Source of the DNA: Phoebastria nigripes
Taxonomy: Eukaryota > Chordata > Aves > Procellariiformes > Diomedeidae
DNA: 64,000 nucleotides
Direction: 5' to 3'
NCBI GenBank assembly: GCA_035582835.1
Contig: JAYKAV010003432.1
Coordinates: 1,360,362 to 1,424,361 of the forward strand
The position numbers and the translations under genes are program-made. Numbering within the stretch: position 1 is the stretch's first letter; each line of letters opens with the position of its first letter. Below the pieces are notes generated by a model. It ran no database searches. It worked only from the letters and a program-made list of their open reading frames with translations, and had not been told where the DNA came from. Shown in pieces: positions 1 through 11,080 of this stretch.

Positions 1-118
1 CCCCCCAAAAAAACCCACAAAAAAACCCAAAACCAACCAACCAAAAAAACCCAGAACAAAACAAAAAAACCAACAACAAAAACAAACGAACCAAACCAAA
101 CAAACAGAAAAAACCAAA
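1..118 (+). repeat. A/C-only low-complexity tract
   Basis: The first ~118 bases are almost entirely A and C (runs of A7 broken by CCC, CC and single C) with only a few G and no T. The left edge is cut by the window. The same composition recurs near 25304, 29271, 29553, 33475 and 41309, and as the T/G complement near 35386. Confidence 0.9.
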
Positions 119-690
119 TGGAAAAGCTTTGGTTTTCTGCTAGTTAGCTACCATNAATTTAATTGCATATATTAAGGTAATATGTGTATTTGTGGTTATT
201 GCTAGAGATACTATGCAATTCACGGGCCAAAGGCATCGCTGTGATCAGCTACGACGTCTTCACAGACTGAAGCTATTGAGTTGCGTGTGTAACTTCTGCA
301 TCAGTTGCACTTACTGGTGGCTGGAAATTGCGTGTCCGTCTGGTTACAGCAAGAAGTTGAAATATGCTGTTGTTGTAAATCCATAACAAATGCATGCAGC
401 TAGTTACAGTTTCTTTCTACTTGTATGGGAGAACCAGCTAATTACTTGGAGATGATCCTGGAAGATCTTGTAGTTGTTAATTTGGTGGGAATATTCATTT
501 ATATTGTGTAATTTTTATGTTTGTGTCAGGAAGCAAGGAGTAATGTTTAATGACTGTAGTCCAGCACATTTGTTTCAACATCTGTGATAAGAAAATGAAG
601 TCATTTTTGAGAGAAAGAACAGATTCATTAAAAAGCAAACAAACCCAACTGATTTTCCTTGGCGTATGGTTCTGTTTGCTGGTATTTCAG

Positions 691-818
691 GCACAATGGG
701 TGGGATTTGGGTCTAGGTTGTCACCTGNGTGTGGGTGGTCCCCTGGTCCACCCATGGCAGTCAGAAGTGCTTATGGAGAGATGTGGCTCATCCTAAAGCT
801 CAGCTCGCTCGCCCGCAG
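691..818 (+). other. Possible cryptic or cassette exon in the DCC intron
   Basis: A stretch of 128 bases is bounded by a good acceptor (pyrimidine-rich run ending TATTTCAG at 690) and a near-consensus donor (CAG at 816-818 followed by GTAGGT). One frame is open right through it. The length is not a multiple of three, so inclusion between phase-1 DCC exons would shift the frame; it would act as a poison exon, or belong to a non-coding transcript. I recognise no protein family in it. One base is N (728). Matches to splice consensus are common by chance in introns, so this is only a candidate. Confidence 0.2.
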
Positions 819-1377
819 GTAGGTGTCGAGGGCTGTCAGACCGCCTCCGACATACGGGGTGTCCGTGTGGACACCTTTGGTCAGGCAAAGGAGAATTTGG
901 GGTACTAATCTTTCTACATATTCCTTCTCAATTCAGATTTTTTGAGTTCTCTCATTCTTTGTTTTCTGTGTTTTCCTAACTCGAAGCTTTCCTTGTTTTC
1001 TCTCACCTGCCGTCTTTATGAACTTCCCTCTTGCAACTCCAAAATAGCGTCGTTAATCCAGTACCACCCTTAACCTTATGTATATCTCTGTCTTTTCTTG
1101 CCACGACTGTGCCTTTTCTTGTGGCTTTTCAAGACCTGACTTTAATACCAGGCTATAAACAGCCTTTTCTCACTTTCCCAAAAGCTGGTATTTTTCTGCC
1201 TTCGAATTGCTCCCTTGGGTTCAACCTGTAAGCAGCTCTAAGATTGCCATTTGATACACTTTTTATATGTCTGTACTATGATTTTCTATTTCTCCCACCA
1301 GTAAGAATCTGTGGAAGCTGTGGTCTCTCGGGTCCGTTATCGATCAGTCGTTTTACATTCCCCATTCCCAAGAAAAA

Positions 1378-1446
1378 GAATGTTGTTTTGTTTTGTTGGC
1401 TTTTTTTTTTTTTTATGGATGACAACTGTCTCTCTTGCTCTCGTAG
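1378..1446 (+). promoter_or_regulatory. DCC: Polypyrimidine tract and splice acceptor of the first Ig3 exon
   Basis: A long T-rich stretch, including an unbroken T run around 1401-1414, is followed by a CT-rich segment and the acceptor AG at 1445-1446. A TGAC branch-point-like sequence sits near 1417. The position is fixed by protein similarity: DCC-like residues begin with the split Asp codon at 1446/1447. Confidence 0.85.
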
Positions 1447-1597
1447 ATCCAGGTTTGCACAGACAGCAGTTTTTCCTTCAGCGACCGTCGAACGTGGTGG
1501 CCATGGAAGGGAAGGATGCTGTTCTGGAGTGCTGTGTTTCTGGGTACCCCCCTCCCACCTTCACGTGGCTGCGAGGAGATGAAGTGCTCCCTGTCAG
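1447..1597 (+). CDS. DCC: DCC netrin receptor, exon encoding N-terminal half of Ig domain 3 (partial gene)
   Basis: This 151-bp exon encodes about 50 residues of DCC, the single-pass receptor that binds netrin-1 through its fibronectin repeats and steers growth cones. Its four N-terminal Ig domains form a horseshoe and also contact other ligands such as draxin. The read-through shows the start of Ig3: the linker DPGLHRQ, then [14 protein letters not shown], the domain's first cysteine in the pair LECC, then SGYPPP and the core tryptophan in FTWLRG. These match vertebrate DCC almost residue for residue, with conservative changes near the exon end (GDEVLPV). The exon opens in phase 1, the first base of the Asp codon coming from the exon before, and ends at 1597 in phase 2 before the donor GTAGCT. 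Neogenin is the paralogue; I judge DCC the better match from the [17 protein letters not shown] segment. The gene extends beyond the window on both sides. Confidence 0.93.
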
Positions 1598-1959
1598 GTA
1601 GCTCAGTCTTTTGTGGGTTGCATATCTAACACTACATTTCCTTGAGCAAAGTATAGGCAAACCACTGAGAAATGCTTTAAATTCAGTGGGGTGGACTTGG
1701 AGGCCGTGAGGTTTTCCTGCTAAATAATGATGAGACTAGACGTGTCTCTTAACCTGCTGCTATAACTCATCTCTGCACTGAATCCGAGGGTGGAATGTGA
1801 TCATAAATGTCACCTGGCTGGTATTTAAAATGGAAGTGTAAAGCTATTAACAGCAAAACTCACAGCTGAGCATTACTTACAGNATAATTTACTGTGTGTA
1901 TTTTTCTAGATAGAGATAGCACCTTAACACATTGNGGACATGTGTGATCAATGTTTCAG
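1598..1959 (+). other. DCC: Short DCC intron inside the Ig3 domain
   Basis: This 362-bp intron starts with GTAGCT and ends with TTTCAG at 1954-1959. It interrupts the Ig3 domain in phase 2: AG from the upstream exon plus G from the downstream exon make an Arg codon. It holds two ambiguous bases (1883 and 1935) and no recognisable repeat. Confidence 0.92.
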
Positions 1960-2096
1960 GTCCAAAAAGTATTCATTACTGGCTGGCAGTAACCTACTCG
2001 TATCAAACGTGACTGACGACGATTCTGGGACGTACACGTGTGTAGTCACCTACAAAAACGAGAACAGCAGTGGCTCTGCAGAGCTGTCAGTGATGG
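1960..2096 (+). CDS. DCC: DCC netrin receptor, exon encoding C-terminal half of Ig domain 3 (partial gene)
   Basis: This 137-bp exon completes Ig domain 3 of DCC. Joined to the previous exon it reads [14 protein letters not shown], then the V-set/I-set hallmark DDDSGTYTC holding the second disulfide cysteine, then VVTYKNEN and the final strand AELSVM. Two N-glycosylation sequons are visible (NVT before the acidic turn, and NSS after KNE); vertebrate DCC carries sequons at the same places. The acceptor is TTTCAG ending at 1959 and the donor is GTGAGT at 2097-2102, a near-ideal consensus. The exon ends in phase 1, as expected for a domain boundary that should be followed by the Ig4 exon. In-frame translation past 2096 loses similarity at once and reaches a stop at 2192-2194, confirming the exon end. 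Confidence 0.94.
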
Positions 2097-3796
2097 GTGA
2101 GTACGTGAACTGCGCCTGCTTTGCTTTTCCAAGAACGTTTTTAATTATTCCCTTGAATGGGAATAATTTTCAGAATGACGTAACTTTTGACTGACGTAAT
2201 TTTCAGAACTCCAAATAACTGCAAACTGTACAAGTCCCTTCCCTGCTTTGATCAGGTATTCGCACCCGTGGAAACCAAGTCCTGTAAATCTTTGAATACT
2301 TCCCACCGTGCCTGATAGCCTTGCTGTTGCCAGACATCTTGTGGTATCAGATGCTAATTGCTACTGCCTTCTGTACATGGTCCTTTCCCTTTATTTCTCC
2401 TTCCTGAAGCCTTATTTTTTGCATTATGATGGATGTACCCGTTGTGCACGATGTCAAGCACAGTGGGTTGAAAATCAGGTTTGTAGCTGCTTTTTTTTTT
2501 TTTTTTAATGTCATGAACAGTCAATAAGGTAAGATAAGAAAAATCAGTGTATTTAACGTCTTCTCACCAAATTAACAAAAGTCCAAGTAAATTCATGGAA
2601 TTCCTCACTCAGCAGTGATGCTCTGAGGGTTCCCACTCTTAAATCTTAGGAAAGCGCCCTCCCGACAACCCGCTTTCCCCCGCACTCCTTTCTTACGGCA
2701 AATATTAATGGAATCCGAAATATGTTTAAATCTAATAGCTGCCTTTTTTCTTTATTTAAACCATTGAACAATAGCAGAGTACATTAGTGTTATTCAGTCA
2801 GATCTGAAGAATGACATAGTTAACACTTAGTCAAACAATAACATATTTCAATGTGCTGTTCATTTTGCATTCTGGCTTTAAAGCTTATGCGTGAAATACT
2901 TTCATTAGTGAATCGAGCCTTAATTTGGATTATAGGATATTCAGTGCTTGTGTAACAATATCCTTTTATCGAGCCATAACGAAATATAATAATTACTGGT
3001 GATGGAGGGTTTAGTTCTATTTCTTTAGGTACATTAATACAATACACTGTTTTGCTGGATAAAAATAAAAATGTGGCTTTATAATTGTGGAAGTTCACTT
3101 ATTATGGAATTGTTTTCATTATAAGGAATCAAATACTGAAAAGGCAGGTAAGTTGTTGGGCAGTATACTTTATTTGCCTTACTGAAATATGTTAATTTCA
3201 AATCTAGTGTGCAACAGGTGACTAATTGTCGTTTGAGAAGTAGAAATAAATTACACTGATATTTCATGCCAACAATAGATATTGCAATATCTATTGGTAG
3301 GAGCAACTGTGCCTGGAGGATCATTGCATACAGTATCGCTTAGATAATTTCTGACCGTGTAGTTCTCATGAAAATTAGATGGGAGTTTTGCATCTAAGTC
3401 CTTTATGTACCTTTTGGAAAAATTTATTCCTGTCTGCGTTCAGTCTGTAACGCATCTAGCTTTGCCTTCGTTATGCCTTCTGCTGTAAGCGTGTCATGTA
3501 GAAATTAAAGGTACATAAATTTTCATGCACATTGAGAGGTACGTGATGGCAATATGATACAACTGTAAGGATGAATATACGATGATGAAAATCTCCAAGA
3601 GAAGACGACAGAATGCCAGGATAGTGCTAAGCATGAAACTGGACCCACACAAAGATGAAAGATGCCACGGCTGCTGGCTCTGCAGTCTCAAGGGGAAACC
3701 AAAACCGCATTGCTGCGGCACAATGCAATTGTATTCCCCTGTTGGTAGATCAAAAATTTCTTTGGTAAAGTTTCTGTTCGCGTATGGAATTCACAA

Positions 3797-3798
<2 letters not shown>
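2097..3798. other. AT-rich intron, no gene seen
   Basis: This is ordinary AT-rich intron. A poly(T) run lies around 2490-2507. Short open frames on both strands lack family similarity and overlap homopolymers. Confidence 0.7.

Positions 3799-3840
<42 letters not shown>
3799..3840. repeat. Poly(A) run of 42
   Basis: An uninterrupted A run is the longest pure homopolymer in the window apart from the gapped one near 30 kb. AATAAA overlaps its left edge, but no retrocopy body is recognisable upstream, so I do not call it a retrogene tail. Confidence 0.95.
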
Positions 3841-3842
<2 letters not shown>

Positions 3843-6700
3843 AAAGGAGCCGTAACTTAGGCACAATATTGATGTACATTTCTTATTTTCATGAGTAGAT
3901 CACTCATTTGTGACAGACTTAACTGAAAATGAAACATCGTGTTCATGTATGTTTGTATTAATAACAGAAAATGTTCAAAGGATTCAAAAGAAATTGCATG
4001 ACTAAACTGGAGAGATGATGACAGCCATCCCCTGATATTTGTCCTTCCAGAGCAATATACCAGGGCTACTGATTTGCTCAGAATCTGTTTATTTGCTGAA
4101 TCCTTCCTTACCAGTAGGAAATTCTCAAATGCGCTAAAGCTTCTCATGCAATTGCTACATCTTGTAAACAGAATAATTAATTGATAGTTTTTTCTTCTTC
4201 TTTGGCTAGATACAAATGCAGATATTTCTGTGTGTTTCTTTAGAGTTAATATGCTTGTTTACTTAACAAACTATAAATTGCCCGTCAGTATTTTATTGCA
4301 AGACTTACATTTTTTTAATATTGATGTAATCCTTTAATCGTTAATGTATCTGTAGCACGAAGAGGGATAAGTGAGACATTTGCAGTCTGAGCGCAAAAAA
4401 ATTTAACAGTCCAGTAATTATCTCCTCTGAAGTCTGAGTAGACATCATCCGGACCAAAGTTAGTAAAATCACATGGTAGCAAGATGCTTTTGATCTTTTA
4501 AATAATGAGGCTATTTGCAAGAAACAGAGTGTTTCACAATGGAGCTCCTGTTAGTTCTTTTAAAGAGCTAAAAATAACCCCTTCTGTGTTGGACATAAGC
4601 CTAAAATTGCAAGAGGTGAATGAATTTGCAAGAAGAGATAATGTATTTTGCTAGATTTTAATTTTGTATCATGGCCTTTTGGCAATATTTTCACCACGTC
4701 TCCTTGTGTAATGAAAATTAAAAGGTCCGGTGCTGATTACCTAGTTACTATATGAATCATCTGCATGCTCGGTAGCTTTAGAGAGCTTAGCGTTTAAACA
4801 AATGTTTGAAGATGATTGAATGTGTTAACCACTGTCAACTACAATTATTTTCTAAACATTTTTCTAGCTTTCAGAAGCGTATTTTGGGCTTGTTCCCTTT
4901 GGCCTCTGAGGGGTATTTTTATATCGCTTTTTTGATTCATGGTTTTGTTAAGCGAGACTGAAAGTCTGCTTAGCTGTTTTAGCAAAGAAACCTCCCTACC
5001 CCAACTCCCTAAATGTTCTTGAGGTGACATAAACCCAGAAAAAAGTTCTCTGTACCCTATACCTACTTGTGGGATTTCACTCTGGTTGCAGTCCGGTTTG
5101 GCGGTGGGATAAATGCCTGGGGTTTCAGGTCCTGGTAGAGATCTAGGAGAGATCTAATTCTATAAACCCAGTTTTCTGTAGATTGTAACTGGATTGATAG
5201 ATTTGTTGCTATGCCGTCACACATAATTTCTTTTTCTTCCTGCTTAGTATTTGGATTGTCCCTTAATTGCATCAAAGACCAAGCTATAGCTCTAATCGTG
5301 TTGATGCGGCAGGGGGAGAGCATCGCTGCTTCTGAGGTTGAGAGTTTTGTCAACTGTTCTTTGCATAATAATGCATATATTCAGAATCACACTATCAATG
5401 CCTTTGAATCAGGCAGTTACTGTTAAATGGATTAAGATTGAGTTAATATATATATATATTTTTTTTTAATCTTCTCTTCCTAAAATGTCCCTTAAGGAGG
5501 AGCAGAGAAGGGAATGGTTTTCCAGTAGCATTGGGTCACGAATGCTGGTTTGAGATAGTTTTAGGTCATTGCCTAAAGTAAGAGAAAGTGGTAGCAAAAA
5601 AGCAAAAAAATGGATCTGAAAGACAGTGTTTGCAGAAAAATACTGTAGCTAACTTTTACTGAGCATCCATATGTATAAGCTACAAACAACTTGACTGCAA
5701 TTTGGAAGCATTTTTTTCTATGCAAATACCTTTTACTATAGGGAGTTTTTAATATGAATTGTTTTTAGCACTAGTTTTGTTTGCCATTGCGGAAGAAAAG
5801 CTACATCAAAGGTAAGGCCATGTGAGAAGTGGCTTATAAAATCACCTAGGTCTTTTTGACAAGAATGAACGATTGTAAGCACCGTGCATCTTGGTCAAAT
5901 CAGTTTTACTTCTGACTCTGCTGCATAAATTCCTGTAGCAAAATGGTTATTCAGAGATCAAGGTCATGGAAAGCACTGAATAAAGCAGGCATGGATCACG
6001 TTGTTGTATGTGAATCACTTAGGTAGAGAGTAGTATTAAGAAGGAAGCCTGCATCACCATAACGTCGTTTGACACGGCAATGAAAGCATGAAAAATGAGA
6101 AACCTTCTAACGTTTCCGTTGTGAGCGCTGCTTAAGCTGATCCCGTACAAATGCACCGGTCCCGAAATATTTACAAAAGTAGTTATAGTCTATTGCTGAT
6201 GTTAAAAGTCAAACCCAGTGATGTACCCTATTGGTATATACTCATTGAAAAATAATTTCCAAAACTATTATAAACCTGCAGAGAAGCAGGCAGATCTTCA
6301 GTGGATGGACGTTGCAGCAGCTCTGCCGAATCTGGTGAACCCAAGAAAATCGGAGTAACCTGAGGATCTCTTCCTCTGTGATCCCACACTGTGGGGTAAA
6401 TCAAATTTGCTCGCGTCTTGCTATCTTGCTGAAGAAACCAAACACAGAATAGACTATGTAATTATCCTCTGCTCTGAGTTTATAGTTCTTTATGGAACAG
6501 AGCATATGTATATGTGAGCTGGCAGGATAAAGCGGCGCAGTAATCGACGATAAATCTCGTGATGGTTTACTTCAGGCAAAAATGAGACAAATGACCATAA
6601 AACCCAATCTCTCCCCAAAGCAAAGACTGCCTCTCTCCCGTTTGTTTTCCTGATAAGTTTCATTACTGAAAAGTTTGGTGTAAATGGAAACACTGATACC
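3841..6700. other. AT-rich intron, no gene seen
   Basis: There is nothing recognisable beyond a short AT dinucleotide run plus T run near 5446-5468. Open frames here are short and unsupported. Confidence 0.7.
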
Positions 6701-6949
6701 ATTCATTGTATTTCTTGCAGATATAATTTTGAGTCTGTGACATAGCAACGTAGGTTTTCCATCCCTACAGCTCCTCTGTCAAGTCAGGCAGACAGAAGTG
6801 TCCAATGTGTTGTCCTTGTGCCCTTTCCCAGAAGGTTGATAGAGCTGAGATACCTAGTTCTCACTGAGATGAGAGTAAATTAATGGTACTGTCACCTGAA
6901 AATATGAAAGTCAAATATTTAAATCAGGCTTTGGGAAGAGACTTCTTTT

Positions 6950-7075
6950 TCAGGGTATTGATGTGGGACAGGCAACCCAAACTCTGCTGGAAATACTGGG
7001 TTTACCTGCTGAAATGTAGCCAGGCTTTCTAAGATGAAGGTGCTGGACTAGATGGATCAATAACTCTTTCTGTGT
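6950..7075 (+). mobile_element. Possible old CR1/LINE 3' end fragment
   Basis: The end of this stretch (about 7040-7062) reads GGTGCTGGACTAGATGGATC. It resembles the GGACTAGATGG-type signature near the 3' end of old CR1 elements in birds, turtles and crocodilians. Only this short part is convincing, and the body upstream is too decayed to align by eye. Confidence 0.35.
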
Positions 7076-9164
7076 TCGCTCCCTTTTATTTAGAGAATTT
7101 AAAAAATGTATTACCTAATCAATAGCGTTCAATGGCTTCGCAGAAGCCAGTTATGTTTTCCATCCAGGAAAAAGACATTTGGACAGTGTTTAAAATGCAT
7201 TTTATGCTACTGAAGCTGAAACATTTCCCTTTGAAATCAGTTACCTACCGTTGCGTTGCCAACGGCGAGCATGGTATGGTCGCACAGTGCTAAATACAAG
7301 TAGTGTCAGTAAAATAATGTTACNGGGGTACCCCGTAGCTGATCTCAAAACATTAGCTACTCCATTCAAGGATTTTTTTTTTTTTGTAGTTAAGAAATTA
7401 AAAATCACAGTACTAGCAGAGCTGTGTAATGCTGTGACAGAAACGATGAATTCTTGGCACTAACGGGGGTCTGTGCTGGCATAAACAGTAAACTGCAAAG
7501 CACCACATAGTGCCGCAGGTTTTCTGTGGTAAAGCTGGCTGAGCCCTGAGAGGTTTTTACTGTAAGTTCCTCTGTTTCTCTTGATCTCAGATTTGTTTTG
7601 CCTTCTGGAGTGGTGCAATTGAAGAGAGGAAAAACATAAGGGTGGCAACAGTTTCAAAGGATGGTAGGGGGAAAGGGGCTGTCCTTGCTGAGACTGATGT
7701 GTGAAGAGTATTTTATTAATAGGACGCTTGAAGATGGGGTACAAGATAGCATATGCATAACTAAATGCCTGGCACTTCTGCAGTCATGCTGAGTCAGTGC
7801 AAGAATTGGAATCGGCAGAGTTTTGCAGAAATTTTTGTGGTTTTCCTTTTACGTGTCAACATGCTCAACATTCTGATGGATTTTTTTTTTTTAAATATAT
7901 CGTAAACTACATAAAGCAGTTCAACCAAGCAGTCCGAGCAGAATGACTGGCTTATCCAGCACCCTCAGTGAGTCAAGAAACTCATCTCATGACTGAATGC
8001 CCTTGAGACAGACAACATATTTGAGTAGGCACGAGTGCTAACATCTCTGCTGCAAATTTAAAGCTGATGAAATTATTTATTTTTCCCCTTTTAAACAGTG
8101 TTATATTAATCTGTGGAGCTTCCTATCGCAGTGTAGCTTTGGGACCAACAGATTTGTAGATTGATTCAAGATTTGGCATTGTTTTAATGGACATAAGCGC
8201 ATCGAACACCATAGAAAATAGGATTTCAACAGTCTCTCTTCTGTGTGTCTGTGTTCTTATATAAATAGAAGATATGTGTATATATATTCGTGTGTGTGTG
8301 AGCTTCAGGGTTGACTTAATCCTTTATGGGAAGAAGCATCCCCTTCTATATAATAATATAATAATTCTTATGTTATAAGCATCTGTTATTCTATACCTAT
8401 TTACCACAAAGTTTTTCCCAGCTTACTCTGATGCTGTTGGTACTGGCTAGTACTGGCAGTGAGGCTGGACTGGAATGAACAGCAGTCCTATCTTTAAGAA
8501 TTTCCATATAGGGTTTTTTTTTTCCAGTCNTGTTCAATATCTTATTTTGCTTTAAGAGCAGTTTGAAGAATTTGTTCTCGGTGATTTTCCTTTAATGGAG
8601 TCTGTGAATAATGAGGTGAATGCCTACTTGCAGGTAAAGGGGAGCTCAGACTGGTAATGGTGTGCGATTGAAGGACAGTCAGCTAATTTTTATTGCCATG
8701 GATGGAATGGGAGTTGAGTGCCTAATTCAGACCATTCTGGAAGTGTAATTCTTGTCAATACATCACGAGTATCAAATACTTATTCAGCACCTGACACTTG
8801 TAAAAAGCACTTGAGTGAAATTCCAGTGTTGCCATTTTCTGATAATGGTGTTTAAATTCAATCCTATTAAAAATAAACTAACAAGCTCTGTGATACTGAT
8901 GCTCACTTGGCTGATCATAGGAAAATTGCTGTGTCTGGGTATGATCTACAGGTTTATGTTTAAGGGAAAAAATATTCATACAAAAATCCCTTTGAATCCA
9001 CAGGAGAATGGATGTTGGAAAGTTAACTATACCAGGTCTATGCATAATCTGATTTTTAAACTTTTAATTTTGTGGATCAGCCTGCAATGGTTGCAGAGGT
9101 ACTTTGTCAAATAGCTTGTTAAAGAAGCTATTTTCTCGCTGACAAGGGAGCTTTTCTGCTGCCC
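7076..9164. other. AT-rich intron, no gene seen
   Basis: It contains a TA/TG dinucleotide patch at 8275-8300 and short T runs. A segment near 8690-8800 vaguely recalls ancient amniote repeats but is too weak to name. Confidence 0.65.
8275..8300. repeat. TA/TG dinucleotide microsatellite
   Basis: A TA-rich segment is followed, after TTCG, by a TG dinucleotide run. Short and imperfect. Confidence 0.8.
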
Positions 9165-9335
9165 AAAACCTCGAAGTGCGTTGGTGTGTTCATATGCGGA
9201 GCCATCGCGGTGACCGCGGGCCGATTTCCTATCGGGGCCACGGGGAGAGTAGTGCTGTGCTCGGTCCTGCCGGTGTAACTCTCGGCTATAGCGTGGGACC
9301 AACGGAGATGTTCCGCATCCCAGCGGGCGATGGCA
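9165..9335. promoter_or_regulatory. CpG-dense islet inside an AT-rich intron
   Basis: I count about 18 CpG dinucleotides in roughly 160 bases, far above the surrounding intron, with a locally high G+C content. The patch is too short for a classical CpG island. It could be an orphan intronic regulatory element, an unmethylated non-coding first exon, or the remnant of a CpG-rich repeat. Both strands are open across it (67 codons plus, 113 codons minus), as expected from low stop-codon frequency in GC-rich DNA; neither translation looks like a known protein. Confidence 0.35.
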
Positions 9336-10505
9336 CAGTTTCCTGCCCCAGCTACCTACTTCAGCCATCTCTAACTTAAGTTTTCTGCTTTGGCTCTAGG
9401 GTCTGTAGGGCTTTGCATAAATTTCTTAAGACTGATTTTTGCTTATGGGCACAGGTGCTAAATGAGATTTAGAGAAGTGCCGAAATAACTTTGGGAGCCA
9501 ATTCTGACCCTGAGCAATGTTGAGAAGCTACTTACCCTTTGGATACAGAAATCTTTTTATTTTTTCTGTTCGCTTGCTTGCTTCTTGGTTTGTTTTTTAA
9601 ATAGGACCTTGAGTTGAGTAACGTTCAGGGGAGCCGTGAGTCATGTGTGCAAAAGTTACTGTTAACGTGGACTCAGTGAAAAGTCTTTGGCGTAAAAATG
9701 TGGGTTAGCTGTTGTGGGTCAGCTTGACCTTCTGTGAGGTCTGGGAGCTGAAGTGCCTGTTTGAGAACCTCCTTCGTAGGTCCAATGCACTTTTCAAAAT
9801 TTTATTGCCAAATATCTCCTTTACTACTAAATACCTCTTTTAAAATTATTGTACAGAAGGTTTTTGAGCAGTGTTGATATGTAAAGCTCAAAGTGGAGGA
9901 TGTGGGTCTTCTGCCTTAGAGGTAGTGGGAAAAGCNTAGCTTCAGTGATAGGCCTGAGCCATATATGATATCAGAAGACCTATAGCTGCTGTGTCACCGA
10001 TAATGTATATTGGTATTAAAAAAATACATCCCTTCTTCATAAATTCCCTGTTTTTTTCAAAAGCACTAGCATTATTACTTTATAACTGTGTAATTGTTGC
10101 ATAACACTAGTTACTCCATCTTGGTATTTACATTTAAGTATGAACTAAGTCTCTCTTCTCTGAGCATTAAACAGGGTAAGACACAACACAGCAAAACCCA
10201 GAGAAGAGGTATTTTGTCTTTCACTGCACAGCTCCTCAGCAATGGCATCTGCTTGTAGCATCCAGCTGCTTCTGTGAACATCTCATAATAAAGCTAGGAA
10301 TTTTTCATAGTACGGTGTTATAATTAATATATTAGCACGGTTTAGCACCATGCTATTTCCAATAAGGAGAGCGTGTTACATACTTTCCAAAAAAATGGAA
10401 AACGACAAGTAAAGAAGATGCAAATGAAATGAGAGTTTCTCCATATTGCTGGCCGGATTTGAGAAATAAAACCAACAGCTGTCTACATACATTTTAAACA
10501 GCTTG

Positions 10506-10558
10506 TTTTTTTTTTTTTTTTTTTTTTAAAAAAAAGGTTGGTTTTTGTTTTTGTTTTT
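10506..10558. repeat. Poly(T)-poly(A) junction with T/G tail
   Basis: A run of 22 T is followed by 8 A, then GGTTGG and T5G units. On the minus strand the tail is A/C-only. Confidence 0.9.
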
Positions 10559-11067
10559 AAATTACATGTTTTAAGCAGAAAGCTGCCTCGGAGAGGAGCC
10601 TACAGCTGGGTTACTTCTGAGAATAATCTTTTATCTCTTGTACTATAAATTGAGAACTGCATGAATATATATTGTAACAAGAGAGGTGGTTTCTTTTGCC
10701 CTTGGAGTNGTTTGCTCTCTATTCCCGAGCTCTCCAGAGTACTTTCTGCAGCAAAGTGCTTGAGAGTAAGTCACCCTGGTGCTTTCATAAGACAGTCAAA
10801 ATATGTAGATCTCATTGCAAAGGGTACTTGTGTCATTTATAAATAAATAACTTATGTGCCTGCATATTACAACTTCTTGTAGTTTACAAACACGTGCNTG
10901 TAGTTTTAAGAACAGGTTGCACAGGCAATTATCAGGTAAATGAAAGCAGATCCTGCTATGGGGCAGTGGGGCGGACTGTGATTTCTCAGGGTCCCTTCCA
11001 GCCTGATTTTTCATCATCCCTTTTATCATTAGAAGAGTAGTCTTGTGGATGGAGGGCAAAATCTTCT

Positions 11068-11080
11068 CCCCCCCCCCCCC
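11068..11080. repeat. Poly(C) run of 13
   Basis: Thirteen consecutive C bases, preceded by a CT-rich stretch. Confidence 0.95.

Larger units (their letters stand above)
1..1446 (+). other. DCC: DCC intron upstream of the Ig3 exons (3' part)
   Basis: This is the 3' end of the intron before the first DCC exon in the window. It is AT-rich and begins with an A/C-only tract. A strong pyrimidine tract runs from about 1378 to the acceptor AG at 1445-1446, with a plausible branch-point context (TGAC) near 1417. A reading frame open from 1311 runs into the exon but carries no DCC-like residues before 1446, so its first 45 codons are intronic. A possible cryptic exon at 691-818 is listed separately. 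Confidence 0.85.

Noticed and set aside
1311..1446. Upstream extension of the exon-1447 reading frame to a methionine at 1311
   Set aside because: The 45 codons before 1446 cover the polypyrimidine tract and acceptor and have no DCC similarity; the frame is open by chance.
2097..2194. Continuation of the second DCC exon to the in-frame stop at 2192-2194
   Set aside because: Similarity stops exactly at the GTGAGT donor, so the rest is intron read-through.
3582..3800. 72-codon Lys/Arg-rich and Cys-rich frame ending just before the A42 run, as a possible retrogene
   Set aside because: No protein family match; AATAAA overlaps the A run instead of lying 10-30 bases upstream, and no retrocopy body is recognised.
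4917..4960. TGGTTTT-containing segment considered as a piece of the DCC Ig4 exon
   Set aside because: The flanking codons do not give the Ig4 sequence and no splice acceptor precedes it.
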